DNA of 64,000 bases from Sinomicrobium weinanense (GCF_018863395.1 NZ_JAHKRR010000013.1:1-64000); one strand, 5' to 3'; numbered from the stretch's first letter, positions 36,477-46,483 are shown. Numbers and translations: made by a program. The notes: generated from the sequence alone by a model not told the origin.

Positions 36477-38567
36477 CTATGGCCGCCTGGAAATAGGAGT
36501 AACATGCAGGTTATCGAAACGGGCATTTGACCATTTATCGGAAGCAGAAAAAGGATCTTTACATCCCAGTCCCAGTGTCCCCAAGGCTACATTACCGTTT
36601 TTATAGGCCTCATCAACGACCTCAGCTACTTTTTTATTTCTTATGAACACCTTGATCACGGGCCCGTTAAATTCCAGCCCGACAGTGATCCACTGATTGA
36701 GACTGGCTCCCGGTACAACACCCGATGATAAGGTAACAAATGTTCCCGTGTCTTTTCTGTTGTCCGGGTTTTCGGGAGGGTCTTTTCGGATCAACTCCCA
36801 TTTTCCCCGGTTATCAAGAGAAAGCCAGTAACCTTCGAGCAGAAAGTCCCCGCTGTTTTCCTTTTTACCGTCGAACCTTCCGCTTAAAAGAACTTTCCCC
36901 GGATTTTCCATTAAAACATCGGCCCGGACCTTATAGTCTGTCCATTCGATATTTCCCATTTCGGTGAGCGGCTGTTTTAAAGGCCTGTTGTGCCACATGC
37001 GTGGGGCTTCGGTAACGACCTGTCGCAGTGCGTTGCCTTTTCGGTTTTTGCCGGGACCTGCAATGGTGAATATGCCGTTGGCATCGATAAAATACCGGGC
37101 CATATCGTCTTTTTCGTAAGATTCGAACGTTTCGGTATAGGGGAACGGAAATTCTTCAGCCGGGGGAATTACCGTTGTTCCCCTATGTTGCCCTTTCGTT
37201 GTAGACAGGGTATAAACACAGCCCTTATCCAGGTGAACTATTATCTTTTTCTTTGCGGGAGGCAAGGACCTTACCTGTCTAAACCATTCCGATGGTTTCA
37301 TGAAATCGGAACGCCACAGATATGCGGGGCCTTTTGAAAGGTCGTCGGACAAATTGATCTCCAGGTCGATCCCCGCTTCCGGGAAATTATGGTCGTGCGT
37401 ATTGATAACAATAGTATAATCATCACCCGTATTATCCTTAAATGCAATAAACCGCCCGGCTTTGGTCCCGTTATGGTTATACACATTGGTCTTACCGGTA
37501 TTTAGAATATTCCAGCCGGGTTCTGTAAACTGGGTAAAATGAGAGAAAGCCCACAGGTTTGAGCCTGTTTCATAATGCCCGCTCCAGGGTTCATCAGCTT
37601 TTATAAAGCCGTTATTGGCCCAGGGCATGTTGTCGTATACCGAAGCAGTAGCAGACCAGCGGATAATACCGTTCATTTTTACATCCAGTAACAGCCGTAT
37701 GATCTGATTTACCCAGTCATAGCCGCTTTTTATATTCCGATAGCTTCCGCCCCCGTCTTCACTGGACCATAAGGGTTTCCCCAGTTTGTAGGCGATATCG
37801 GGCATAAAGCTTGCAGGCCGGTTTTTGTAATGTACACCGATAATATCTACGGCTTCGGCATAAAGAGAATCTTTCTGTATTTCGTCAAATACCCGGTATT
37901 TCCTGACTTTCGCCCCTTCGTCGGCAGTGACAATTTTAACCTTGTCATAACCGTTGGCATTCAGCAGTTGTCTTAATTTTATGGTCAGGGCCCTGTTGAT
38001 AAACGGTTTGCCTTCCTTGTACTGTTCGTTCTGGTTTCCGCCGATATAATCGATACGAAGGCCGTACTTTTCTTTTGCCCCCTGTACAAAACCGAAAATA
38101 TATCCGGCTTTCTGGTCATCGGTCCTTGCCCAGGCGGGATAGCCCCAATGCAGAGCCGAAAGCCGGATATCCGGGTTTCTTTTTTTGGCTTCGTTCATGA
38201 GCCACCAGACGTAGCCCCTCTCGAAATCCGGGGTTTCCCCGAGGGTTCTTTTATAACTCGGCCAGGAAACGGCCGTATTGTTCCCGTCATAACCTATTTC
38301 AACCTTGAGCACTTGCAGGGATGCCCCGTAACCGGGTAAAAAAAGATAATCGAGAATTTCTTTTCGCTGTGGTTCGGGGTAGTCGTATAACAGTTTCTCA
38401 TAGCTGGGTATGGCGCCCAATCCTTCAAAGGTGTTCAGGATGGCGGTCCCGTCTATGTCAATGGCCTGGGAGGCAGGCAAATTCCTGTTTTTCTCAGCGT
38501 TTCCAAAAGATAAAAGGCTTATGGCCATAAGGAATAGCGCAGCCTTTATGGTTGTGTTTTTTTTCAT
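36477..38567 (-). CDS. GH59-like galactocerebrosidase-type beta-galactosidase
   Basis: Exported 696-aa protein (signal ending near SFGNA) with the layout of GH59 galactocerebrosidases. A TIM barrel starts NTFEGLGAIPSYEKLLYDYPE (family-like) and KRNPDIRLSALHWGYPAWA. The acid/base is Glu181 in YIGGNQNEQY, and the nucleophile Glu270 in PLWSSEDGGG corresponds to the LWSSED-type motif of human GALC. A beta-sandwich (about 390-450) and a C-terminal lectin-like domain (about 490-690, ending WSNARFDNLHV) follow. GH59 is retaining and acts on beta-galactosides. Bacterial members are few. It is the last gene of the sulfatase 3-HTCS2-GH59 run, with regulatory motif copy 2 47 bp upstream. Confidence 0.85.
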   Translation of the reverse strand: MKKNTTIKAALFLMAISLLSFGNAEKNRNLPASQAIDIDGTAILNTFEGLGAIPSYEKLLYDYPEPQRKEILDYLFLPGYGASLQVLKVEIGYDGNNTAVSWPSYKRTLGETPDFERGYVWWLMNEAKKRNPDIRLSALHWGYPAWARTDDQKAGYIFGFVQGAKEKYGLRIDYIGGNQNEQYKEGKPFINRALTIKLRQLLNANGYDKVKIVTADEGAKVRKYRVFDEIQKDSLYAEAVDIIGVHYKNRPASFMPDIAYKLGKPLWSSEDGGGSYRNIKSGYDWVNQIIRLLLDVKMNGIIRWSATASVYDNMPWANNGFIKADEPWSGHYETGSNLWAFSHFTQFTEPGWNILNTGKTNVYNHNGTKAGRFIAFKDNTGDDYTIVINTHDHNFPEAGIDLEINLSDDLSKGPAYLWRSDFMKPSEWFRQVRSLPPAKKKIIVHLDKGCVYTLSTTKGQHRGTTVIPPAEEFPFPYTETFESYEKDDMARYFIDANGIFTIAGPGKNRKGNALRQVVTEAPRMWHNRPLKQPLTEMGNIEWTDYKVRADVLMENPGKVLLSGRFDGKKENSGDFLLEGYWLSLDNRGKWELIRKDPPENPDNRKDTGTFVTLSSGVVPGASLNQWITVGLEFNGPVIKVFIRNKKVAEVVDEAYKNGNVALGTLGLGCKDPFSASDKWSNARFDNLHVTPISRRP

Positions 38568-38584
38568 GATATCAAATTAGAGTT

Positions 38585-38639
38585 AACATCACGAATGTTG
38601 CATCATTTCAGGAAAATGATTGTGAGATAATGATCAATT
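38585..38639 (-). promoter_or_regulatory. PUL regulatory motif copy 2 (upstream of GH59-like gene)
   Basis: On the minus strand AATTGAT-N7-TCACAAT-C-ATT occupies 38639-38615. Ten bases on comes GATGCAACATTCGTGATGTT (38604-38585), identical to copy 1 in the last 12 bases and with the same spacing. It overlaps the HTCS2 stop codon and ends 18 bp before the GH59 ATG. Confidence 0.55.
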
Positions 38640-41600
38640 GTCATTAAATTTTTCCCATTCGTCATTTTCCCGGATGCTTTGCTGTATGGAAGAAGACGCC
38701 TGCTTCTGTTCCCGGTACGTTTTTTTCCGGTATGCACTGGGGGAAGCACCGTATTGCTTTTTAAAGCATGCGCTGAAATAGCTCAGATCATTAAAACCGA
38801 TCATATAGGCTACTTCCGAAATATGAATATTGTTGTCGGCCAGTAATTGTGCCGCGCGTCGCAGGCGGATATTCTTGATAAATTCGTTGGGAGTGAGGTC
38901 GAGAATACCTTTTATTTTTCTGTAGAACATGGAATTGCTCATTCCCAGGTCCCTGCAAAGTACCTTTACTGAAAAATCCGATTCGGACATCCGGTTTTCC
39001 ACAGATTTTTTGGCTTTGGTCAGAAATTCTTCATCAATACTGGTCGATACGATTTTTTCCGGTTCGAGGAACTGGCCCCTGTTGAACTTATGGTATACAT
39101 TTTCGCGTTTTTTCAGGAGCGACTCGATGCGATAGACCAGGACATCCAGGCTTATGGGCTTGGAGAAATAGGTGTCCACACCCGCTTCATACCCTTTTTT
39201 TCTTTCCTCGTCATCGGCATGGGCCGTAACGATTACCACAGGGATATGGCTGGTATTGACATCGTTTTTAACGGCCCTGCACAATTCATGCCCGTTCATA
39301 TCGGGGATGCGCAGATCAGAAACGATAAGGTCTATTTCTTCCCGGTTTGCAAGCTGAAGGGCACTCTTTCCGTCAAGGCAGCTAAATACCTTGTAATAAT
39401 TCCGGAGATAGGACTGTACGAGTTCCAGGTAATCTTCATTGTCTTCGACAAGGAGTATGGTTTTTCCCGAGTATTCCACATCTTCGGGCTTATGGGAGGT
39501 TTTATGATCTTCGGGCAGCCTGATGTTTTTTTCGGTGATCAGGGGCCCGGATTGTCTCCTGTTTTTCAATCCCGATATATCCTTGCCTATCGGTACGGTA
39601 ATTTTAAAACGGGTCCCCACTCCCGTTTCGCTTTCTACCCCGATAGTCCCCTGCTGAATTTTCACAAGATGATGGGTCAGTGCAAGCCCTATGCCCAGGC
39701 CGTCTTCACAACCCTGCACGGATTTTGGGCGATAATAACGGTCGAATATCCTTTCGAGATCATCCCGGGGAATGCCTTTTCCCGTGTCTGCTACCGAGAT
39801 GATCAGGCCCTGCTTACCGTTATAACCCTGGGTGTGTAATTCGAATATTACGGAACCCTGTACCGGGGTATATTTAAACGCATTGGAAAGCAGGTTGTTC
39901 ATACAGATCTTTATCTTCTCAAGGTCGATATAGCCCGTCAGGTCATGTTGTACCTTCACCTTAAAGTCAATCCCTTTTTCTTCGGCCAGGACTTCGTAGT
40001 CTTTTTTGAGGTCATATACGATCCCAGAAATATCCTGCCATGAAATATTCAGCTCCATATTGCCGGTTTCGGCTTTCCTGAAATTGAGCATCTGTTTAAT
40101 ACGGTCATTGAGGATTTTGATATTGCGTTTTAGTATTTTATCCTTTTCCCGGGCATCTTTATTCCCGTTGAGGTTCTTGTCCGAGAGGATGGTCAATACG
40201 GACAGGGGAGTGAGCAGCTCATGCGAAAGATTGGTAAAGAACTGTAGTTTGAACCGGTGCAGTTTTTCCGATTTTACCCTCTCGATATTTTCGACCCTCA
40301 GGGCCTCCCGTATCCTGATCTTTCTTCGGTAGAGAACAAAAATGGCGGCAATGACGCCCACTGCGGCCAGCGTATACAGGGTGTAAGCCCACCAGGAAAA
40401 GTAGGGAGCGGTTTCTACCACAAGGGGAAGTGATATGGTATTTTCCGACCATTGGCCGTTGGCATTGGTAGCTTTTAACTGAAACGTATAATTGCCGGGC
40501 TTGAGGTTTACATAGGTTGCGGTCCTGTTATTGGAGGTAACGTATATCCATTTGTTCTCAAGCCCTTCTAGTTTATAGGCATAGTTCAAATTGTCCGGAT
40601 CTCTCATATCTATGGAAGAAAAAGACAATGTTATGATGTTGTCATTGTAATGGAGGACAAACGGGTTTTCGGCATTAAATGCACGATCGCTGTAATAGTT
40701 CTTACGGGAGGTGCGCAGATTGGTAAATACCAGGGAAGGCTGTATATGATCGTCCTTGATGTTCAATGGGTTTATGTGATTGAACCCCTGATGTCCGCCA
40801 GCAAATAAAGTACCGTCCTTGTCTTTGAAGATGGACCCTTTGATAAAATAATTTGCTTGTAGCCCGTTGCGCATGGTATATAAGCCGATTTGGGTATCAT
40901 CAGTCAGCATGTTTATATAGATCAGGCCCTTATTGGAAGTCGCGATAATATTTCCCTTTTCATCTTCTTCGAAGGCGTGCAGGGATAGGTTTTTTATTCC
41001 CGACAGCATACCGGATTCTATGGGTTCCCCATCTTCGGTATAGGTTTCAAGCCCATTATTCGTTCCTACCCACAACCTGTTTTTTCCATCGATGAACAAG
41101 GTGTTCAGGCTTTTGTTGTTCTTCCCGGGGCGTGGTATTTTCCTGAAAAAATAGCGATCGGCGGTATCCGAATAAATACTGGTTTCCGATTTCCAGATAT
41201 CCCCGCTGTGTGTGGCGATATACAGGTACCCGTTCTTACTGATGTTAAAATCGGAATATGCATTTTCTATGACTGCGGAATCCTTTGATATCCGGGGGGA
41301 AAATGGTTTGACGGAATTATCACCGAAACGATCTCCCTGTTCTACATAAAAAAAACCTCTCTTGGTAAGGATCCATATCCTGTCATTGAGGTCCGGGACT
41401 GTGCGGAGTACTTCCTTGAATATCCTGTTGTTGTTTTTTCTCCTGGATACATGGGCGTAATTCTTACGGGAAGGGCTGTATTTAATAAGTCCTTTGAATC
41501 TTGTTCCCAGCCATAGATTCCCTTTTTTGTCCCAGGTAAAATTTCTTATCGTATTGAGCTCGAGATCGTATAACGGTTTGTAATCGTCTATATGCTCAAA

Positions 41601-42827
41601 GGGTGTCAGGGTCTTGTTGTTCATGTCATATACCCCGAAGCCCAGGCTTTGTACCCCTAACAGCAACCTCTTCTTATGATCTCTGGTAAAGGCATAGACG
41701 GATTGACTTTTCCTGTTGTCGGATAGGGATATGTGATATAGTGGAAATTTATTTCGCCTGAGATCAAATTTATTGACCCCACCTCCAAACGTCGCCAGCC
41801 ACATAGGGCCGGACCTGTCCTGAATAATACCCCTGACTTCATGGCTTCTCCATTTTGTGGTATGATCTGCATATTTAAAATGAAGGAATTCGAATTCCCG
41901 GTCCTTTACGGTTTTGATGATGCCGGGGCCAAAGGGTGTCCCTACCCATATGTTGCCGTAAATATCTTCATTGATATCATAGATAATGTTGCTCGGAAGC
42001 CCTTCTTCCTTGCCGGTTGCTTCTCCGAACCATTCCAGGATCTCGGGAGATCCGGGGTCTGAAATATCCATAACATACAACCCCCCGTCCCAGGTACCTA
42101 CCCATAATCTTCCCTTGCGGTCCTGGTAGAGGGCATTCAAAACATTGTCTTTTTGCCGGAAAGGCCCGGACGTAAATTTATCAACAACCTCAAACGTCCC
42201 TTTTTCGGGAAGATACCTTCCCAGCCCGTCTTTCCAGGTGGCCAGCCATACATCCCCGGAAGAACTGATGAGTACATCCCTTAATCCCCTGGTATGATCC
42301 TTGTTTTTAATGGTACTGTAGTGCGTTATTTTTTGTGTCTGAAGGTCATAGAAAAAAATTCCTTTGCTCCCGCCAAACCAGACTTTTCCGGAAGGATCAT
42401 ATTCTATGGTCACCCGATCTCCGGGACTGGTACTGTTATAGACCTGGGGGCCTTTTTTGATCAGTCGGATGGAAGCTTTCTTTTTATCATAGGAAAATAT
42501 GCCTGCCGAAGATGCCACCCAGAGTTTTTGGTCCTCACTCTCGGTCATTTCAAAATATTGTGCCTTTCCCGGTATTTTTTTGCTGTCCCGGACCAGCGTT
42601 TCAAAATTCAGGACCTCATAACCGTCATAGCGGAAGAGGCCCCCGTTTGTTCCTATCCATATAAAACCGTCACTGTCCTGGAAGACAAAATTACTTTCAT
42701 CGGAGTCCAGTCCGTCTTCCGATGTTATTCGCGAAGAAAGAATATCTTCCCGGTCTACGCTTTGGAAACTGCAAAGCATGGCACCCATGAAAAGAAGTAA
42801 TAAATATCTGGAATAACCGAACAGCAT
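38634..42827 (-). CDS. HTCS2: hybrid two-component sensor/regulator
   Basis: Closely related to HTCS1 over its full length, e.g. ITSEDGLDSDESNFVFQDSD against ITSEQGLDSDECNFVFEDSE. About 1397 aa from ATG 42827; an earlier ATG (42908) overlaps the sulfatase gene. Reg_prop propellers (about 40-730), Y_Y_Y domain, membrane helix near 815, HisKA with His869 (LSHELLTPLS), HATPase with GLGIGLALTHHLV, receiver with Asp1171 (LIVSDLRIPDMNG), and AraC helix-turn-helix (MSNSMFYRKIKGI) at the end. It lies 14 bp after the sulfatase 3 gene and 67 bp before the GH59-like gene, so it is in their operon. It probably regulates these and other operons in the window. Confidence 0.94.
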   Translation of the reverse strand: MLFGYSRYLLLLFMGAMLCSFQSVDREDILSSRITSEDGLDSDESNFVFQDSDGFIWIGTNGGLFRYDGYEVLNFETLVRDSKKIPGKAQYFEMTESEDQKLWVASSAGIFSYDKKKASIRLIKKGPQVYNSTSPGDRVTIEYDPSGKVWFGGSKGIFFYDLQTQKITHYSTIKNKDHTRGLRDVLISSSGDVWLATWKDGLGRYLPEKGTFEVVDKFTSGPFRQKDNVLNALYQDRKGRLWVGTWDGGLYVMDISDPGSPEILEWFGEATGKEEGLPSNIIYDINEDIYGNIWVGTPFGPGIIKTVKDREFEFLHFKYADHTTKWRSHEVRGIIQDRSGPMWLATFGGGVNKFDLRRNKFPLYHISLSDNRKSQSVYAFTRDHKKRLLLGVQSLGFGVYDMNNKTLTPFEHIDDYKPLYDLELNTIRNFTWDKKGNLWLGTRFKGLIKYSPSRKNYAHVSRRKNNNRIFKEVLRTVPDLNDRIWILTKRGFFYVEQGDRFGDNSVKPFSPRISKDSAVIENAYSDFNISKNGYLYIATHSGDIWKSETSIYSDTADRYFFRKIPRPGKNNKSLNTLFIDGKNRLWVGTNNGLETYTEDGEPIESGMLSGIKNLSLHAFEEDEKGNIIATSNKGLIYINMLTDDTQIGLYTMRNGLQANYFIKGSIFKDKDGTLFAGGHQGFNHINPLNIKDDHIQPSLVFTNLRTSRKNYYSDRAFNAENPFVLHYNDNIITLSFSSIDMRDPDNLNYAYKLEGLENKWIYVTSNNRTATYVNLKPGNYTFQLKATNANGQWSENTISLPLVVETAPYFSWWAYTLYTLAAVGVIAAIFVLYRRKIRIREALRVENIERVKSEKLHRFKLQFFTNLSHELLTPLSVLTILSDKNLNGNKDAREKDKILKRNIKILNDRIKQMLNFRKAETGNMELNISWQDISGIVYDLKKDYEVLAEEKGIDFKVKVQHDLTGYIDLEKIKICMNNLLSNAFKYTPVQGSVIFELHTQGYNGKQGLIISVADTGKGIPRDDLERIFDRYYRPKSVQGCEDGLGIGLALTHHLVKIQQGTIGVESETGVGTRFKITVPIGKDISGLKNRRQSGPLITEKNIRLPEDHKTSHKPEDVEYSGKTILLVEDNEDYLELVQSYLRNYYKVFSCLDGKSALQLANREEIDLIVSDLRIPDMNGHELCRAVKNDVNTSHIPVVIVTAHADDEERKKGYEAGVDTYFSKPISLDVLVYRIESLLKKRENVYHKFNRGQFLEPEKIVSTSIDEEFLTKAKKSVENRMSESDFSVKVLCRDLGMSNSMFYRKIKGILDLTPNEFIKNIRLRRAAQLLADNNIHISEVAYMIGFNDLSYFSACFKKQYGASPSAYRKKTYREQKQASSSIQQSIRENDEWEKFNDN

Positions 42828-42841
42828 ATTAATACGAAAGT

Positions 42842-44932
42842 CTATTGCGGATAGTGATAAAATGCCGACGGGGGAACCGCAGATCCTTCCCGGTCTGCGT
42901 ACTTCCACATCAGTTGCAGGTTCTTGCCAGTTACCGGTTGATCTCCCATAACATATAATTTGATGGGGTGATATCCTTTGGAGAGGCTGACCTCATATTC
43001 CCGGTCCCTGTCTTTGTTAAAGTCCCCGTCTATGACCGAAATATCATGAAGCCTCATAAAACACTTTTTATCCGTGTTTACAGAGAACCTGTACTTTCCA
43101 TCCTCGGGAATTTTGATGTAACCTTCGAGGCATACCAGGTTTCCTTCGAATTGTGCTTCACCGGGATTATCGATCCGGGCCACGGCCACAGGGTTTTCAG
43201 GGGCGGACGGAATCCATGGCAGATCATTGCGAAAAGATTTTGCCATGAGCCCGTTGACAAGGGATTTACCGGGGGCCGCCGGAACCAGAGCATTGTCATA
43301 GGTCCGCGGGGCAGAAGCATCGGTATGCCGCATTTGGATCACCCTGGCCTTCATCAGGTCCTGGAGGTCGGTATGCTGGCCGGCAAGGTCGTTTTGCTGG
43401 GCCGGATCGTCCACCACATTGTAAATATTAAAATCGTCTGCGGCCGAAGTAATGTTATACCGTACCCCGGCCATATCGCCAATTCTTATCATTTGCATCT
43501 GTTTTCGCCTGGTGTTTTGATGGTTTTCCCCGAATTCGGCATAAGAAGGCGTTGTCCCGGGATGGAAATATTCGACATAGATCCTGCTTTCTTCCTGTTT
43601 TCCTTTCCCGGTCAGGGAGGGGAGCAGGGAAATGCCATCTGTCCTTACCGGGGCTGTTGTTCCTGCGGCGGCTGCAAATGTGGGCATCCAGTCATAGGAA
43701 ATGCTGGGACTGTTTACCACGCTTCCCGCGGGGATGGTCCCCGGCCAGAAGGCAATGGTCGACGTGCGCAGACCCCCTTCGTAAGTATCTCTTTTAATGC
43801 CGTCAAAATACCCGAAATTGTTAAAGAATTCCGGACTGTATTCCACGTACTCGTCTTTGGAAAGATAAGATTCTTTGGAAGGGCCGTTATCGGATGTAAA
43901 TATCACGAGGGTGTTTTGGTCTATCTCCAGGTCCTTCAACAATTGTATGAGGTCCCCGACCTGGTCATCGATCCGCCTGTTTACCGTTGCATAGCGCTTG
44001 TAGGTATCGGGCCAGGGGACTTCCGGGGTATCGGGGTTTTTATCATCGTCCCAGGTGGCATTTTCATATTCCGGATATACATAGGAATCTACCTCACCGG
44101 AAGCCGTATTAATCATTTCTCCCGGTTTCCCCTGCCACTGTAACCCTCCGTTCAGTCCACGGCCTTCCGGGTAGGCCTGGGTGGGTAATTCGAGCACGGC
44201 ATGCGGGGTGTCATAAGACAGGTACATAAAAAAGGGCTTGTTCTTATGATTTTCCCGGTGCTCGGTGATATACTTTTTTGCCCGGGCGGTGAAAAGATCG
44301 CCCGTGTAGCATTTATCAAGGCTTTCACTGACTTCCTTATAATTTTCATAAACTTCCTTGGGCCCCCGGTATGTCCCTTCTTTCGGATAGTGCTCATGTC
44401 CGTCCCTGTGCCTGATATAACCGTAATAGGCATCGAACCCCCGTTTTAAAGGGTGTGAAGGCCAGTCCGGTCCGTCGCCTTTTCCCTGTAATCCCCATTT
44501 GCCGATGGCTACGGTACGGTAACCGGCCTGTTTTAGTACGTTGGCCATGGTGTAATTATCTTCCAGGGCTTTGTCGAACTGGTTGTCGCGTACGTTGGAA
44601 TGCCCCTGGTTGACACCCAGGAGTATCGAAGCCCTGGAGGGCGCACAGACAGGGGCTGCCGTATAATGCTGTGTGAGTTGCGCACCTTCTTCTGCCATGG
44701 CATCGAGGTAAGGTGTTTCGAGCCAGGGTTCACTTCGGTCGCCCTTTTCTTTTCTTTGGTTCTGGAAGAATATGCCGATATCCCCGTAACCGAGGTCATC
44801 CGTGAGAATGAATATGATATTGGGCTTTACGGGCTCGGCCTCTGCCGCTTTTTCTTTTTGTTCATTCTTGCAGGAAGAAAGACAAACGGTACTGAAAAAA
44901 GATAGGAATAGAAATGATTTGATCCTGTTCAT
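42842..44932 (-). CDS. sulfatase 3 (S1) with C-terminal PA14-like domain
   Basis: Exported lipoprotein sulfatase (Cys21 in CLSSC), 696 aa, longer than the usual 450-550. Motifs: PNIIFILTDDLGYGDIGIFF, formylglycine motif C-A-P-S-R with Cys96, TVAIGKWGLQGKGDGP, YDTPHAVLELP, and VIFTSDNGPSKE. After the catalytic fold, residues about 575-695 form a beta-sandwich with PA14-like features (GYIKIPEDGKYRFSVNTDKK, then IKLYVMGDQPVTGKNLQLMW), likely carbohydrate binding. The gene starts the minus-strand run followed by HTCS2 and GH59. It follows the GH5-like gene by 300 bp. Confidence 0.9.
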   Translation of the reverse strand: MNRIKSFLFLSFFSTVCLSSCKNEQKEKAAEAEPVKPNIIFILTDDLGYGDIGIFFQNQRKEKGDRSEPWLETPYLDAMAEEGAQLTQHYTAAPVCAPSRASILLGVNQGHSNVRDNQFDKALEDNYTMANVLKQAGYRTVAIGKWGLQGKGDGPDWPSHPLKRGFDAYYGYIRHRDGHEHYPKEGTYRGPKEVYENYKEVSESLDKCYTGDLFTARAKKYITEHRENHKNKPFFMYLSYDTPHAVLELPTQAYPEGRGLNGGLQWQGKPGEMINTASGEVDSYVYPEYENATWDDDKNPDTPEVPWPDTYKRYATVNRRIDDQVGDLIQLLKDLEIDQNTLVIFTSDNGPSKESYLSKDEYVEYSPEFFNNFGYFDGIKRDTYEGGLRTSTIAFWPGTIPAGSVVNSPSISYDWMPTFAAAAGTTAPVRTDGISLLPSLTGKGKQEESRIYVEYFHPGTTPSYAEFGENHQNTRRKQMQMIRIGDMAGVRYNITSAADDFNIYNVVDDPAQQNDLAGQHTDLQDLMKARVIQMRHTDASAPRTYDNALVPAAPGKSLVNGLMAKSFRNDLPWIPSAPENPVAVARIDNPGEAQFEGNLVCLEGYIKIPEDGKYRFSVNTDKKCFMRLHDISVIDGDFNKDRDREYEVSLSKGYHPIKLYVMGDQPVTGKNLQLMWKYADREGSAVPPSAFYHYPQ

Positions 44933-45232
44933 GTAATATTAGTATAAGTGAAACCCGCCGGGATCTCCGGTTTGTTAATCAATAATCGCGCTGTTCCCGG
45001 TGTTGAAACCTGCAATATATCCACATTTTGCCGGGGCCGATAAAATGGCACCAATAAAAGGGATATCATCGGGCGGGTAAATATCAAAAAATAAACACAT
45101 TTAAAATATAAATCTTTAATCAAAGATTATGAGAAATTGAACCTGTTTAAACGAGTTATTGTTAAAAATACATATTTAAAGGGCTTTTTGTGCTGATAAG
45201 GTACTAAAAATGTATTATGGTATGGAATTATT
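44933..45232. other. 300-bp gap between GH5-like and sulfatase 3 genes
   Basis: Contains the promoter or leader of the sulfatase 3 operon presumably, but no recognisable element; the shared regulatory motif is not clearly present. No gene seen. Confidence 0.3.
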
Positions 45233-46483
45233 TTAGAAGGATAAAAAATAATCCCTGATAATTTCTCCCGTACCACGGCCTGCCCAGGTTGAGCATTGAT
45301 TTCCTAAAACAGTAGGTTCTATGGGGTCTGTTCTGAAATCTCTGATCGTTGTAAAGGGGACATCGAGTGCATAGGCCATCATCCCGATATTTTTGGAGTC
45401 GATATAGTTCAGAAATTCTATAGGCTTATTTAACCCGAATTCATCACACCATCCATGTGCCAGTGGTGCTCCCCATGCCGTAATTAAAAATGGGTATTGT
45501 TCGGCCATGAATCCGAAATTTCCATCCCAGTCTATCCTTTCCGGATCTGAGCCATCCCCGAAAAATGGATGGACAGAGTAGACGATCTTGTCCAGAGGAT
45601 CTACAAAACCACCGGGAAATCCTTTAAAAGATGTTTTCAAACCCTGCACTATAATTAAATTTTTAGCCCCTTTGTCACGCATGGCCTGGATTATGGTATT
45701 GACCCCGACAAATTCTACACCCGGACAACAACCGGCACTTGGAGTACCACCATCCCTGTAGAACTCCCAGCCAAAATCCCGCCGGGTAGGTGACCAGGGT
45801 TCGTTTAGTGTTTCCAACATAATATAGGGATCATCCCCGAAAAGTTCCGCGAGTTTTACACAAGCTCCAAGGGATATCGGATTATTTATGGGAATATTCG
45901 GATTTTCATCTTGCATGGGCTGAGGTATATTTTTATTGGCAGCAACAAAAATGGTTAAAATAACAACGAAATCTTTATTCCTGGCAGCACTGACAGCTCT
46001 CCGGACCAATTGTACATAATTCTCGGAATAATATTGATTCTGAGGGTCAAGAGCTCCCTGGTTTAAGTTTAGCCTGATGGTATTGGCTCCCCATGCCCGG
46101 GCCAGGTCCAGACCGGAATTGTCTGTAAAATCACCTTTGCCGAAGTAATAATCCTGTGCTGCCAACTGCCTGGTACAAAATTCCTCATATTCCGGATACT
46201 GGGCATATTCGATCAGATTTTCTTTTTTATAAAGTAAAGATTCAAATACATAGCCCCTCGGATAAAAAGGAGCTCCGTCGAGTAGTATTTCTTTACCATT
46301 CAGACTTAAACCTATGTTGTACTGGTAAGTATCAGATGAGATGTTCTCGTTCTCAAGAGGAGGGACCTCGTCTGTTTTACAGCCTGCCAGGACAATACAT
46401 AAAATCAGGGACAATAATAATGTCCATGTGCCTGTTGGAATACGTTTTGGAAGCTTGCTCAGGGTTTGTACACTTGTTTTCAT
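45233..46483 (-). CDS. GH5-like lipoprotein with Ala at the nucleophile position
   Basis: Exported lipoprotein (lipobox VLAGC, Cys35), 416 aa, TIM barrel of the GH5 type. Seen: DLARAWGANTIRLNLNQGAL (strand 2-3 region), VVILTIFVAANKN, the acid/base Glu228 in ETLNEPW, KNLIIVQG, and IVYSVHPFFGDG with the usual Tyr and His. The strand-7 motif, normally P-V-x-x-x-E-W/F-G, reads PFLITAWGAP, so the nucleophile Glu is replaced by Ala336 (codon GCA, one base from GAA). The C-terminal MMAYALDVPF segment corresponds to the strand-8 tryptophan region. It might be a binding pseudoenzyme, or use a different mechanism. Regulatory motif copy 3 lies 130 bp upstream of its ATG. Confidence 0.8.
   Translation of the reverse strand: MKTSVQTLSKLPKRIPTGTWTLLLSLILCIVLAGCKTDEVPPLENENISSDTYQYNIGLSLNGKEILLDGAPFYPRGYVFESLLYKKENLIEYAQYPEYEEFCTRQLAAQDYYFGKGDFTDNSGLDLARAWGANTIRLNLNQGALDPQNQYYSENYVQLVRRAVSAARNKDFVVILTIFVAANKNIPQPMQDENPNIPINNPISLGACVKLAELFGDDPYIMLETLNEPWSPTRRDFGWEFYRDGGTPSAGCCPGVEFVGVNTIIQAMRDKGAKNLIIVQGLKTSFKGFPGGFVDPLDKIVYSVHPFFGDGSDPERIDWDGNFGFMAEQYPFLITAWGAPLAHGWCDEFGLNKPIEFLNYIDSKNIGMMAYALDVPFTTIRDFRTDPIEPTVLGNQCSTWAGRGTGEIIRDYFLSF

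Noticed and set aside
42968-44143. 391-aa open frame opposite sulfatase 3
   Set aside because: Antisense shadow of a well-supported sulfatase; no protein-like motifs.
45100-45200. Possible motif copy before sulfatase 3
   Set aside because: GTTATTGTT plus AT-rich sequence matches only part of the motif; not distinguishable from chance.
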